Assembly: GCA_964632945.1 (NCBI GenBank)
Contig: CAZWCX010000015.1
Coordinates: 1-64,000 of the forward strand
Direction of reading: 5' to 3'
DNA length: 64,000 nucleotides
Source of the DNA: CAZWCX01 sp964632945
GTDB taxonomy: Bacteria; Planctomycetota; MHYJ01; WSZJ01; CAZWCX01
A program made the translations under genes and the position numbers. Shown one piece after another: positions 17,433 through 26,124 of the stretch (its first letter is position 1; each line of letters begins with the position of its first letter). The notes under the pieces were generated by a model that saw only the letters and a program-made list of their open reading frames with translations, did not search any database and was not told the DNA's origin.

Positions 17433-20400
17433 ATGCGATCGTCCATGTCGGGGGTGCGGATCGGGACGGGAACGAGCCGGGGGAGCCGGCGCGGGTATGT
17501 CCTGATCGTGTCGATGGGAATTCTCGGCCTGTTGGCGATGCTGGGCACGACGTTCGTCGTGATGGCCCGCTCGGAAGAGCAGGTGTCGATGGCCTACGTC
17601 GATCAGGTGCGGGCGCGCATGATCGCCTTTTCCGGGCTGGAGCATGCCGTCGGGGCGCTTTCGCGCATGGACCGCGTGCATCCCTGGTCCGGACACTTCT
17701 GGTTCGGCGGGGCCGCGCCCGCGGTGCAGACTTCGGTCGGCACGATCGGCGTCCAGGCGATCGGCGACGGCCTGCTGCCGCTGGGCGATCCGGCGGGCGG
17801 CGTGATTGATGACGACTGGTTCTACGGGGAGTTGTTCAAGCGTCCGGTCACGGCTCCGCCGGGCGCGGGCGAGCGCCGCTACGGGCAGCCGATTCCCCAG
17901 CCGGGCCGGATGATCCTGAACTCCACCATTCTGCCGGCGCTGCACCCGTCCCTGCCTTCGATGAACCCCGTCACGAAACTCCCCAACGTGGCCACCAACG
18001 CGGCCGGGCAGCCGTTCGGATACTCGAGCAACCGGGACTTGATCCGCGGCACGTACGTCAATGAGCCGGACAATCCCGGCGACTACTACATCCTCAAGAT
18101 CGTGGATGCGGCGGGGCGCATCTATGTCAACGACACGAACTCGGCCGGGCGCCTGACCCGCATGCTGAACACGTTGGGGACGGAGCTCGATCCGGACCTG
18201 ACCGCCCCGGCCACGCTGGGGACGATTTTCGCCGCCCTCCGCGGCGCGAACAATGCCCAGGGGTTCCCGAACGATCCGATCGACGACGAGAGCGAGTTCA
18301 AGACCCGCCTGCGCGCGTCGTATCCGGCGCTGACCCAGGCGGACGCCGAGGCGGTCATGGATCGCATCCGGGACTTCGTGACCTTCCATGCCTGGGTGGA
18401 CATGAACGTCCTCCGGGTACCGTTCTTGAATGCGGGCGTCTCTGCGGCCACTCCGGTCGAAGGACGCGCGCCGATCAACCTCAACACGGCGCCGCGCGAA
18501 GTCATGGTGGCGCTGTTCAACGGTCTGGCCGGGCAGTACTACCAGCGCTCCACCGCCGGCATCACCACCATCCCGCTGACGATTACGCTCGTCGAGGCGC
18601 AGGCGCTGGCCGACCACTTCATCAACTGCCGCTACTACTACGGGGGCGGGGGAACCGCGATCGGCTACCCGCACGTGGACTGGATGCACGTCTTCCAGGA
18701 CACGGTCGACACCGCCGCCGGGCTGTCGCTCGAAAAGAAGGACATGATCAAGGCGGCGCTCAATCCCAATTCGACCGTCCGGAAGTGGAATCCGGATCTC
18801 ATCCTGGTCGATCCGGACGTGACCGGCCGCACCGATTTCACGCTCTTCGACAAGTCCGACTTGACCGCGATCAACGCGGAAGGGTGCTTCGGCTCGATGG
18901 GGTACTACGACGTCGAAGTGATGGCGCAGATCATGAACAAGGACCGGGCCGTTCTGGCGCAGCACGTCATTCGTGCGGTGGTGAAGAACTACGACGTCCT
19001 CCGGCTCACGACCCAGGAGCAGTTCGAGCAGTTCCGGGTGTTCGATGCCGTACGGGAGGTGTCCCCCGCGTCCCTGGTGCCGCCGGCCAATCAGTACCTC
19101 GCTTCGACGCGCATCCTGGCCATCACGACGCTGCCGGAGTATCCGCACAACCGGGATTACACGGCCAATCCGTCTCCCGCCGCCCCCTGGGGGGGCGCGG
19201 CGGCCAAGTACGACGGGCAACTGATCCTGAACGGATGGGTCGACCATCGCGCCACGACTAACAGCATCATGGCCGGATACAACGACCGCACGTATGACGG
19301 GCGTACGCCCGCGGGGACCGTGGTCTCCAATCAGGCGACGTCGGTCATGCTGTCGCCGACGGCCGGGTTGCTGCCGGGGGTCGTCACGGATTACAACAGC
19401 CTCTTCCGGCAGACTCAGATGCACCCCATGGGCGTGTATTTCGACTACCAGACCCAGGGGGGAGACAAGTACATCGAATACCCGTCGAGTTCGCTTCCCA
19501 GCGCCGGAGAGGGGACGGTGGAGTTCTGGTTCAAGCCCATCGTCGACCTGGTCGGGACCTCGGGCTGGGAGAGCCGCTACATGTACCTCTGCGGCAATGC
19601 GTGGCGCATCGACGAGGACTACTTCATCTGCCGCATTCGCGGGCGCCAGATCCAGGTCGTGATCAGCAAGGCCGACGGCAACCCGGCCAACAACGTCCTG
19701 CTTCTGCACGACCTGACCATGGGGACCGGCCCGAAGTCGTGGCTGCCGCACACCTGGCACCACGTGGAGTTCAACTGGAGCGGAACCGAGGGCAAGGCCC
19801 GTCTGTTCGTCGACGGCGATCTGCAGGCGGGAGGGTCCGCGGACCTGCCGCCGGGGTTCGATTTCAACCCCTCCGAAAACCGCGACACCCCGTACGGGGG
19901 CCTGGACGGCGATCTGCTGATCGGCGCGAGCACGCTGCCGTCGTCCACGCACGACCCGTTGATCGCGTCCAATGAAGGCACCCTCGGCACGATCGACAAC
20001 TTCTGCGTGCACCACAAGGTCCTGCACACCGGAAGTTTCCCGTCGCGATCCCGCTACCACGACATTACCTACCGGACCTACACCACCAACGACGGCAGCA
20101 CGGACACGACGGGCAACCACGGCGTCTATCGGCGCAACCTGGAGGAGGTGCTGAACGCGACCGCCGGGGGGCGCACGGCGACGCTGATGACGCTGTCGTG
20201 CACGCACTTCCATCCGCCGCACGAGCACAGCGCCGGCAGCCACGGCGGCGCGGGGTACGGCGCCGGTTCGGGCCCGGGCGGGGTGGCGCTCGGTCACGTC
20301 TCGATGGCGATCGAGCGCGACGGCACGCAGTATCGGTTCATGTACGACAACTGCGCCGGCGTGCCGGTGCAGGAGGCGTTGAACAAGTGGCTGACCGTGC

Positions 20401-20549
20401 AGGGCGGGCAGTCGGTGCGGCTGGTCGTGAAACTCGAGCTCGCCGAGAACTCGCAGATCCCGCACAACGTCGGTCCGATCGTGGACGACATCACGTTGAC
20501 CTACACGACCGGGACGAAATTGATCTATCTCTCGCAGCCGCTCGAGTGA
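17433..20549 (+). CDS. GspK-like type II secretion minor pseudopilin with LamG-like domain
   Basis: A very large (1038 aa) extracytoplasmic protein. The N-terminus has an Arg-rich basic stretch followed by a pilin-type hydrophobic helix (about residues 20-45, 'GYVLIVSMGILGLLAMLG'). Residues about 345-361 contain 'APINLNTAPREVMVAL', the hallmark of GspK/PulK minor pseudopilins. Far downstream (about 665-860) is a concanavalin/LamG-like beta-sandwich: 'GEGTVEFWFKP', 'HTWHHVEFNWSG' and 'ARLFVDGDLQAGG'. Normal GspK is about 300-350 aa, so 600-700 residues have been added. The gene stands alone, with its own promoter and terminator and no type II secretion neighbours. It may be a surface adhesin using the pseudopilus machinery for display. 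Confidence 0.72.
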   Translation: MRSSMSGVRIGTGTSRGSRRGYVLIVSMGILGLLAMLGTTFVVMARSEEQVSMAYVDQVRARMIAFSGLEHAVGALSRMDRVHPWSGHFWFGGAAPAVQTSVGTIGVQAIGDGLLPLGDPAGGVIDDDWFYGELFKRPVTAPPGAGERRYGQPIPQPGRMILNSTILPALHPSLPSMNPVTKLPNVATNAAGQPFGYSSNRDLIRGTYVNEPDNPGDYYILKIVDAAGRIYVNDTNSAGRLTRMLNTLGTELDPDLTAPATLGTIFAALRGANNAQGFPNDPIDDESEFKTRLRASYPALTQADAEAVMDRIRDFVTFHAWVDMNVLRVPFLNAGVSAATPVEGRAPINLNTAPREVMVALFNGLAGQYYQRSTAGITTIPLTITLVEAQALADHFINCRYYYGGGGTAIGYPHVDWMHVFQDTVDTAAGLSLEKKDMIKAALNPNSTVRKWNPDLILVDPDVTGRTDFTLFDKSDLTAINAEGCFGSMGYYDVEVMAQIMNKDRAVLAQHVIRAVVKNYDVLRLTTQEQFEQFRVFDAVREVSPASLVPPANQYLASTRILAITTLPEYPHNRDYTANPSPAAPWGGAAAKYDGQLILNGWVDHRATTNSIMAGYNDRTYDGRTPAGTVVSNQATSVMLSPTAGLLPGVVTDYNSLFRQTQMHPMGVYFDYQTQGGDKYIEYPSSSLPSAGEGTVEFWFKPIVDLVGTSGWESRYMYLCGNAWRIDEDYFICRIRGRQIQVVISKADGNPANNVLLLHDLTMGTGPKSWLPHTWHHVEFNWSGTEGKARLFVDGDLQAGGSADLPPGFDFNPSENRDTPYGGLDGDLLIGASTLPSSTHDPLIASNEGTLGTIDNFCVHHKVLHTGSFPSRSRYHDITYRTYTTNDGSTDTTGNHGVYRRNLEEVLNATAGGRTATLMTLSCTHFHPPHEHSAGSHGGAGYGAGSGPGGVALGHVSMAIERDGTQYRFMYDNCAGVPVQEALNKWLTVQGGQSVRLVVKLELAENSQIPHNVGPIVDDITLTYTTGTKLIYLSQPLE

Positions 20550-20573
20550 CGCGCGGCGGAAGCCGATTGGGAC

Positions 20574-20604
20574 GGGGGGGCGGGACGCGAGTCCCGCCCC
20601 CCTT
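20574..20604 (+). terminator. Strong hairpin terminator after LamG pseudopilin gene
   Basis: A perfect 12-bp stem (20575-20586 with 20591-20602, GGGGGGCGGGAC paired) closed by a GCGA tetraloop of the GNRA type, 25 bases after the stop codon. Only a weak T-rich tract follows (CTTCGCATTTCG). Confidence 0.65.
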
Positions 20605-20614
20605 CGCATTTCGA

Positions 20615-20644
20615 TTGCCTGCCCTCTCCGGGCGCCCCTATAAT
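20615..20644 (+). promoter_or_regulatory. Promoter of the transsulfuration genes
   Basis: TTGCCT (20615-20620) and TATAAT (20639-20644) with an 18-nt spacer, just downstream of the terminator. It should drive the genes from 20751 to 24272. The leader is about 100 nt; no riboswitch was recognised. Confidence 0.6.
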
Positions 20645-20750
20645 TCCACCCGTCCGGGCGTCCTCGAGCGGCGGTATCGCGGGGCGGCCGCGGGCCGGGG
20701 ATGTCCCCCTTCTCCCCCTCCACCGCCGGGACCTGCAGCGGAATCGGCGC

Positions 20751-22124
20751 ATGAAAGTCTATCCCTCGATCCTCGACACCATCGGCAACACGCCCCTGAT
20801 CCGGCTCAACCGCGTGGTCAAGGGCCTCGCCTGCACCGTCCTGGCGAAGTGCGAATTCTTCAATCCCGGCGGGAGCGTGAAGGACCGCATCGGGATCACG
20901 ATGATCCAGGCGGCGGAGAAGGACGGGCGCCTGAAGCCCGGCGGGACGATCATCGAGGGCACGTCCGGCAACACCGGCGTGGGGCTGGCGCTGGTCGCGA
21001 TTCAGCGCGGCTACAAGGTGATTTTCACGATCACCGACAAGCAGAGCCGCGAGAAGATCGATCTCCTCAAGGCGTTCGGCGCCGAGGTGATCGTCTGCCC
21101 GACGGCGGTCGCGCCGGAGGATCCGCGCAGCTACTATTCCGTCGCCCGCAAGCTGGCGGCGGAGATCCCCAATTCCTTCTACCCCAACCAGTACGCCAAC
21201 CCGGAGAATCCGCGCACCCACTACATGACGACCGGACCGGAACTCTGGGAGGCGACCGACGGCAAGATCGACGTCTTCGTCGCCGGCATGGGGACCGGCG
21301 GCACGATCTCCGGGGTGGGCAAGTACCTCAAGGAGAAGAAGCCGTCCGTCAAGATCGTCGGCGCCGACCCGGTCGGCTCGCTCTACTACGATTTCTTCCA
21401 CCACGGCAAGGTCGTGCAGGCGCACACGTACATGGTGGAAGGGATCGGCGAAGACATCTTTCCCACCACGATGGATTTCAAGGTGGTGGACGACGTGATC
21501 CAGGTCAACGACGGCGACTCGTTCCGGATGGCCCGCAAGCTCGCGCGCGAGGAGGGGATCTTCGCCGGCGGTTCGGGCGGGACGGCGCTCGCCGCCGCCT
21601 TGCGCTACGCGCGCGACCTGGACCAGGACAAACTCGTGGTGGTGCTGCTTCCCGACACCGGCCAGCGCAACCTCGGCAAGGTGTTCAACGACGAGTGGAT
21701 GCGCGAGAACCGGTTCCTCGAGCCGCCGATGCAGCTGTCCGCGGGCGAGATCCTGAAGCGGAAGCGCACTTCGATCGTGCGCCTGGTCACCGCCGACCCG
21801 GCGGAGAACGCGCATGCTTGCATGATGCGGATGCAGGAACTGGAGATCAGCCAACTGCCGGTCTTCGAGTCGGGCAAGTGCATCGGCAGCCTGAGCGAGG
21901 ACCGCCTGGTCGACCTGCTCATGCTGGGCAAGAACCTGAAGGACCTGTACGCCCGCGAGGTCATGGGTCCGCCGTTCCCGGTGATCCCCGAGTCCGCGCG
22001 CCTCGAGCTCCTGCAACCGCTGCTCTCCAAGCAGACGCAGGCGGTGCTCGTCGAACTCGGTCCGGGCCGGTACGACATCCTGTCCCGATACGACCTTCTC
22101 CACGCGATCGCCCAGGAAGCGTAA
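20751..22124 (+). CDS. Cystathionine beta-synthase
   Basis: A 457-aa PLP enzyme of fold type II. The PLP lysine is K44 in 'NPGGSVKDRIG', the substrate loop is GTSGNTG (70-76), and the phosphate-binding loop is GTGGTISG (about 181-188). After the catalytic core (to about 325) come two C-terminal CBS motifs (about 337-457, with 'ISQLPVFESGKCIGSLSE'). That domain order separates it from plain cysteine synthase (about 310 aa). The reaction condenses serine (or O-acetylserine) with homocysteine to cystathionine. The adjacent gamma-family gene, 43 bp downstream, fits a reverse transsulfuration pathway from homocysteine to cysteine. Confidence 0.93.
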   Translation: MKVYPSILDTIGNTPLIRLNRVVKGLACTVLAKCEFFNPGGSVKDRIGITMIQAAEKDGRLKPGGTIIEGTSGNTGVGLALVAIQRGYKVIFTITDKQSREKIDLLKAFGAEVIVCPTAVAPEDPRSYYSVARKLAAEIPNSFYPNQYANPENPRTHYMTTGPELWEATDGKIDVFVAGMGTGGTISGVGKYLKEKKPSVKIVGADPVGSLYYDFFHHGKVVQAHTYMVEGIGEDIFPTTMDFKVVDDVIQVNDGDSFRMARKLAREEGIFAGGSGGTALAAALRYARDLDQDKLVVVLLPDTGQRNLGKVFNDEWMRENRFLEPPMQLSAGEILKRKRTSIVRLVTADPAENAHACMMRMQELEISQLPVFESGKCIGSLSEDRLVDLLMLGKNLKDLYAREVMGPPFPVIPESARLELLQPLLSKQTQAVLVELGPGRYDILSRYDLLHAIAQEA

Positions 22125-22167
22125 ATCGACGGGCGATGCGTTTGGACGCGTCCAGAAAGGAAGGGCA

Positions 22168-23322
22168 ATGAGGTTCTCCACCCGGGCCATCCACGCGGGG
22201 CAGCCGCCGGATCCGTCGACCGGCGCGATCATGACGCCGATCTACCAGACCTCCACGTACGTGCAGGAGGCCCCCGCGAAGCACAAGGGATACGAATACG
22301 CGCGCACGGGGAACCCCACGCGGACGGCGCTGGAGGCGAACCTCGCCGCGCTCGAATCGGCGCGTTTCGGCGTCTGCTTCGCGAGCGGCTGCGCGGCGGC
22401 GAACACGGTGATGAACCTGCTGCGCGCGGGCGACCACGTCGTCGCCGGCGACGACCTGTACGGCGGCACGTACCGGCTCTTCACCAAGGTCTTCGAGAAG
22501 TACGGCCTGACCTTCACCTTCGTCAACACGTCGGACCTGGACGCCACCGCGCGGGCGTTCCGGCGCGAGACCCGCATGGTCTGGGTCGAAACGCCGAGCA
22601 ATCCGCTCCTGCGCATCACCGACCTCGCGGCGGTGGCGAAGCTGGCCCACGATCGCGGCGCGCTGGCGGTTGCGGACAACACCTTCGCGACCCCTTACCT
22701 GCAGCGCCCGATCGAACTCGGCTGCGACCTGGTCGTGCACAGCACCACCAAGTATCTGGGCGGCCATTCCGACGTCGTCGGCGGGGCGGTCCTGCTCAAC
22801 GACGAGGAACTGCGCAAGCAGCTCGGATTCTACCAGAACGCGGTGGGAGCGGTGCCGGGACCGATGGACTGCTTCCTCACCCTGCGGGGCACGAAGACCC
22901 TGGCCGTGCGGATGGAGCGCCATTGCGAGAATGCCGAGCGGATCGCGCGGCACCTGGCGGAGCACCCGATGGTTGCGTATGTGAACTACCCCGGCCACGA
23001 CCGCCATCCCGGGCACGAGATCGCCCGGCGCCAGATGGCGCGCTTCGGCGGGATGATCTCGTTCGAGCTCAAGGCCTCGCTCGAACAGTCGGTCCGGTTC
23101 GTGTCGTCGACCCGGGTGTTCTCGCTGGCGGAAAGCCTGGGCGGCGTCGAGTCGTTGATCGAGCACCCGGCGTCGATGACGCACGCGTCGATCCCGCGCG
23201 AGCTGCGCCAGAAGAGCGGACTCGCCGACGGGTTGATCCGGCTTTCGGTCGGCATCGAAGACGTCGAGGACCTGATCGAGGACCTCGAACGGGGGTTCGC
23301 CGAAGCGAAGAAGACGTCTTGA
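22168..23322 (+). CDS. Cystathionine gamma-lyase/gamma-synthase family enzyme
   Basis: A 384-aa PLP enzyme of the Cys/Met metabolism family (fold type I). The opening 'TRAIHAGQPPDPSTGA' and 'TPIYQTSTYVQ' are diagnostic. 'YEYARTGNPTR' binds the cofactor phosphate, and the PLP lysine is K195 in 'STTKYLGGHSDVV'. The C-terminal 'RLSVGIEDVEDLIEDLE' is also typical. The family includes synthases, lyases and sulfhydrylases that cannot be separated reliably by eye. Because the neighbour is cystathionine beta-synthase, gamma-lyase (cystathionine to cysteine, 2-oxobutyrate and ammonia) is the best guess. Its stop codon overlaps the TTG start proposed for rsgA. Confidence 0.92.
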   Translation: MRFSTRAIHAGQPPDPSTGAIMTPIYQTSTYVQEAPAKHKGYEYARTGNPTRTALEANLAALESARFGVCFASGCAAANTVMNLLRAGDHVVAGDDLYGGTYRLFTKVFEKYGLTFTFVNTSDLDATARAFRRETRMVWVETPSNPLLRITDLAAVAKLAHDRGALAVADNTFATPYLQRPIELGCDLVVHSTTKYLGGHSDVVGGAVLLNDEELRKQLGFYQNAVGAVPGPMDCFLTLRGTKTLAVRMERHCENAERIARHLAEHPMVAYVNYPGHDRHPGHEIARRQMARFGGMISFELKASLEQSVRFVSSTRVFSLAESLGGVESLIEHPASMTHASIPRELRQKSGLADGLIRLSVGIEDVEDLIEDLERGFAEAKKTS

Positions 23323-24272
23323 CGAAATCCCGGCACGCGGAAGACGATCCCCCGCGGCGGGGGACCGTCGTCAAGTTGCAGGCCCAGCAGTTCGTGGTGC
23401 AGAGCGGAGAGGAGCGCTTCGCCTGCCTCCCGCGCGGGCGCATGAAGAAGGACCGCTCCGACCAGGTGCGCCTGATCGCCGTGGGGGACGAGGTCGAGTT
23501 TCGTCCGTCCGGCGCGGGGGAAGGGGCGATCGAGAAGGTGCTGCCGCGTCGCACCAAGATCGCCCGCCCGAGCGTGCGCCACGCCCACAAGGAACAGGTG
23601 ATCGTCGCCAACGTGGACCTGATCCTCGCCGTCCAGTCCGCGCGCGACCCCGAGTTGCACTTCGAGAACCTCGACCGCTGCCTGGCGATCGCCGAACACC
23701 ACGGGATCCCGGAGCGCGTGGTGGTGATCAACAAGGCCGACCTCGCGACCGAGGACGACCGGAACGCCACGAAAATCGCCTACGGTCCGGCGGGATACGA
23801 GGTCCTGTTCACCTCCGCCCGCGACGGCGCCGGCCTGGAGGCGTTGCGCGCGCGCGTGGCGGGCCGCACGTCGGTCTTCCTCGGGCCCTCCGGCGCCGGC
23901 AAGTCGAGCCTGGTCAATGCCCTCCTTCCCGATGCGCATCTCAAGGTCGGGGAGGTCAGCGAGTACACCGGGGAGGGTCGTCACACCACGACCTGGGTCG
24001 AGATGCTGCCGCTGAGCGGCGGCGGGTTCGTGATCGACACGCCCGGGATGGAGGTGTTCGGGCTCCAGGGCGTGGAGAAGGTCGACCTGGGGCGGTTGTT
24101 CCCGGAACTCGCCGAGCGGCTGGGGGCCTGCCGATTCAACGACTGCCTGCACCAGACCGAGCCGCACTGCGCGGTCCGCGCCGCGGTCGAGGCGGGGGAG
24201 ATCCCGCGCTCCCGCTACGACAGCTACCGGAAGCTGCTCGACGAAATCCGTCCGCGGGAGTATCCCAAGTAA
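23319..24272 (+). CDS. rsgA: Ribosome small subunit-dependent GTPase A
   Basis: A 317-aa circularly permuted GTPase that helps mature the 30S subunit. An OB-like N-terminal domain ('RGTVVKLQAQQFVVQ') precedes the G motifs in the permuted order: G4 'VVINKADL', G5 'LFTSARDG', G1 'GPSGAGKSS' starting at residue 189, G3 'DTPGM' starting at 240. The C-terminal zinc knuckle is C271, C276, H278 and C284. No ATG or GTG lies near the OB start. The best start is TTG at 23319, which overlaps the TGA of the upstream gene as TTGA, suggesting translational coupling. A TTG start is inference. Confidence 0.93.
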   Translation: MTKSRHAEDDPPRRGTVVKLQAQQFVVQSGEERFACLPRGRMKKDRSDQVRLIAVGDEVEFRPSGAGEGAIEKVLPRRTKIARPSVRHAHKEQVIVANVDLILAVQSARDPELHFENLDRCLAIAEHHGIPERVVVINKADLATEDDRNATKIAYGPAGYEVLFTSARDGAGLEALRARVAGRTSVFLGPSGAGKSSLVNALLPDAHLKVGEVSEYTGEGRHTTTWVEMLPLSGGGFVIDTPGMEVFGLQGVEKVDLGRLFPELAERLGACRFNDCLHQTEPHCAVRAAVEAGEIPRSRYDSYRKLLDEIRPREYPK

Positions 24273-24275
24273 GGT

Positions 24276-25049
24276 TCAGGCGCCGCTGACGCGCCAGACG
24301 AGCACCCCGGCGGCCAGCGCCCAGCAGTACCAGGCGAACGGCTGGAGGCGGCGGGCGCGAACCACGCGGACGAGCGCCGCCAGGGCGGCGTAACTGACGG
24401 CGAAACAGACCACGCCGGCGATCGCGAGGGGCGTCGCGGGGTTTTCGCCCTGCTCGAACAGCCGGGGCAGCTTGAGCGCCGACGCGCCCAGGATGACCGG
24501 GATCGCCATCAGGAAAGCGAAGCGAGTGGCCTCGTCGGGGCGCAGGCCGGCGAGCAGGCTCGCGCTGATGGTCATGCCGGATCGGGACAGACCCGGCAGG
24601 ATCGCGGCCGCCTGCGCGAGCCCGATCGCGGTGGCGCGCCGCGGGCCGAGGGCATCGATCTCGCGGTCCTGCGCGCCCACGCGCTGCCCCCACCAGAGGG
24701 CCGTCCCCGTGGCGATCCACCCGAAGGCCACCGCCACCGGGTCGCTGAAGAGGCGCTCGACCACGTCTTCCAGCAGCATCCCCACCAGCCCCGCCGGGAT
24801 CGTCGCCAACAGCAGGGGGAGCAGCCAGCTCCGTTTCTCCACCGCGATCCGCCACAGGTCGCGCCGGTAGTACACGATGACGGCGAGCGCCGAAGCGAAG
24901 TGCAGGTAGATGTTGAGCGCCAGATTCGACTCCGCGTCCTTCAGCCCGAACAACGTCTCGAGCAGGACCAGGTGGCCGGAACTGGAGACGGGGAGGAATT
25001 CGGTCAGCCCCTGGACGACGGCGAGCGTGAGCAGGAGTTCGAGGGTCAA
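24276..25049 (-). CDS. uppP: Undecaprenyl-diphosphate phosphatase (UppP/BacA)
   Basis: A 257-aa integral membrane enzyme with seven to eight helices. It dephosphorylates undecaprenyl diphosphate so that the lipid carrier of peptidoglycan and other glycans can be reused. The two diagnostic motifs are present: 'QGLTEFLPVSSSGH' (residues 13-26, with the catalytic Glu and Ser cluster) and 'PGLSRSG' (152-158, catalytic Arg). Length and membrane pattern are normal. It is convergent with rsgA, with only 3 bp between the two stop codons. The upstream gene on the same strand, the first selenoprotein candidate, ends 4 bp before its start, so the two are co-transcribed. Confidence 0.96.
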   Translation of the reverse strand: MTLELLLTLAVVQGLTEFLPVSSSGHLVLLETLFGLKDAESNLALNIYLHFASALAVIVYYRRDLWRIAVEKRSWLLPLLLATIPAGLVGMLLEDVVERLFSDPVAVAFGWIATGTALWWGQRVGAQDREIDALGPRRATAIGLAQAAAILPGLSRSGMTISASLLAGLRPDEATRFAFLMAIPVILGASALKLPRLFEQGENPATPLAIAGVVCFAVSYAALAALVRVVRARRLQPFAWYCWALAAGVLVWRVSGA

Positions 25050-25053
25050 GGGG

Positions 25054-26010
25054 TCACTTCTTGAGGGGGGGGATCAGGTTGCGCGCGGCGTAGGTGCTCC
25101 AGTACGAGTCGGGATACTTCGCCACGCAGGTCTCGAATGCGGCGAGCGCCTTGGCCTTGTCCTTCCGCTTCATCCAGGTCATCCCCAGATAGACCCAGGC
25201 ATGGGGGGCGAACTCGCTGTCGGGGAACTCGGCCACGAAGGCGGACAGCAGCGGCTCCGCGGCGTTCCAGTCCTTGCGGCGCAGGGCCAGTTCTCCGGTC
25301 ATGAACCGGGCATCATCACGGTACCCCAGCCGATCCTCGGGGTCGAGTGCGGGGATCCGGTCGTTGTGCCGCGCGGCCGTCTCCCAGTCCCCTTGCGCCA
25401 GGAAGGCGTACGACAGGTGCCAGTGCGCCTCGGCGGCGATCCCGGTGGCGTTCTCCGGATCGCGCGCCAGCGCCTTCTCGAGGCGCGGGATCGCCCCCGC
25501 GTGGTCGTTGCGCAGGCGGAGAACCCGGCCGACCTCGAAATTGGCGCGGGCATCCTCCGGGTCCTTCTCCAGGGCGGCCCGGCCGGCCCGGTGACGCGCG
25601 TCATCGGCGAGGATGTCGGCGAGCAGCTTCAGATAGCGGTCGACCTTGAAAATCCCCTCCAGTTGGGCGAGCCGCGCGCCGGATGCGTCGAGAACCAGGG
25701 TCGAGGGGACCCCTTTGACGTCGTACTTCTGGAGCAGATCGCCGGCCGACAGGAAATCGACTTTCACCGGCAGGAAGGTCCCGTTCACGTAATCCGCCAC
25801 GGACGGTTGGGTGAGCGTCTCCGCCCCCATGCGCACGCAGGCGGTTCAGCCGTGTTCGAAGAAGTAGACGAGCACCTTGCGGTCTCCCGCCTCCGCGAGG
25901 GCGCCGGCCAGGTCGGTGCGCCATTGGATGCGGGCATCCCCGGCGTGCCCCGGCGCGGAGGAAAGGGCCAGCAGGACGGCGGCCAAGGCGAGAGCGCGGC
26001 GAATCGGCAT
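25054..26010 (-). CDS. Probable selenoprotein: secreted thioredoxin-like protein with UTAC motif and TPR-like C-terminus
   Basis: From an ATG at 26010 the frame reads a signal peptide (residues 1-24, 'RRALALAAVLLALSSAPGHA'), then 'KVLVYFFEHG', an in-frame TGA at 25848-25846 (codon 55), and on without a break as 'TACVRMGAETL'. The UGA sits exactly at the first Cys of a thioredoxin CxxC motif, giving U55-T-A-C58. The thioredoxin fold continues with 'FLPVKVDFLSA' and cis-Pro P102 in 'GVPSTLVLD'. Residues about 130-318 are helical repeats resembling TPRs. The full product is 318 aa. A potential SECIS hairpin follows the UGA. Standard gene finders would start at the internal ATG (25836) and lose the active site. 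Alternatives are a sequencing error (TGC to TGA) or a pseudogene; a second case 4 kb away argues against both. Confidence 0.78.
25815..25838 (-). promoter_or_regulatory. Candidate SECIS element after UGA of thioredoxin-like selenoprotein 1
   Basis: Starting 8 nt after the UGA the mRNA can fold GCGT/ACGC (25838-25835 with 25818-25815) and CGC/GCG (25833-25831 with 25824-25822) around a six-base loop AUGGGG (25830-25825). The loop begins 16 nt after the UGA, at the near edge of the usual bacterial spacing. The helix is short and irregular, so this is tentative; an alternative GAG-ACG-CTC hairpin overlaps it. Confidence 0.3.
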
Positions 26011-26035
26011 GAAGGACCCTCCAGGTACGGCGCCG

Positions 26036-26065
26036 ATTCTAGCATCGGTGGCACCCCCGATTCAA
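26036..26065 (-). promoter_or_regulatory. Promoter of thioredoxin-like selenoprotein 1
   Basis: TTGAAT (26065-26060) and TAGAAT (26041-26036), 18 nt apart on the minus strand. The short leader contains GGAGGG upstream of the ATG at 26010, supporting 26010 as the true start. Confidence 0.55.
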
Positions 26066-26124
26066 ATGGATCGAGAGCGCGGCGTCGGGTATGATGCACC
26101 TTCGGTGGATCTGGAAAGGAACGC

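Noticed and set aside
20645..20750. SAM riboswitch before the transsulfuration genes
   Set aside because: I could not find the conserved core of SAM-I or SAM-II in this short leader; only a promoter and the upstream terminator are supported.
17022..22232. A 1736-codon minus-strand open frame
   Set aside because: It lies antisense to a glycosyltransferase gene, the pseudopilin gene and the cystathionine beta-synthase gene, all with clear domains. High GC removes stop codons from the antisense frame.
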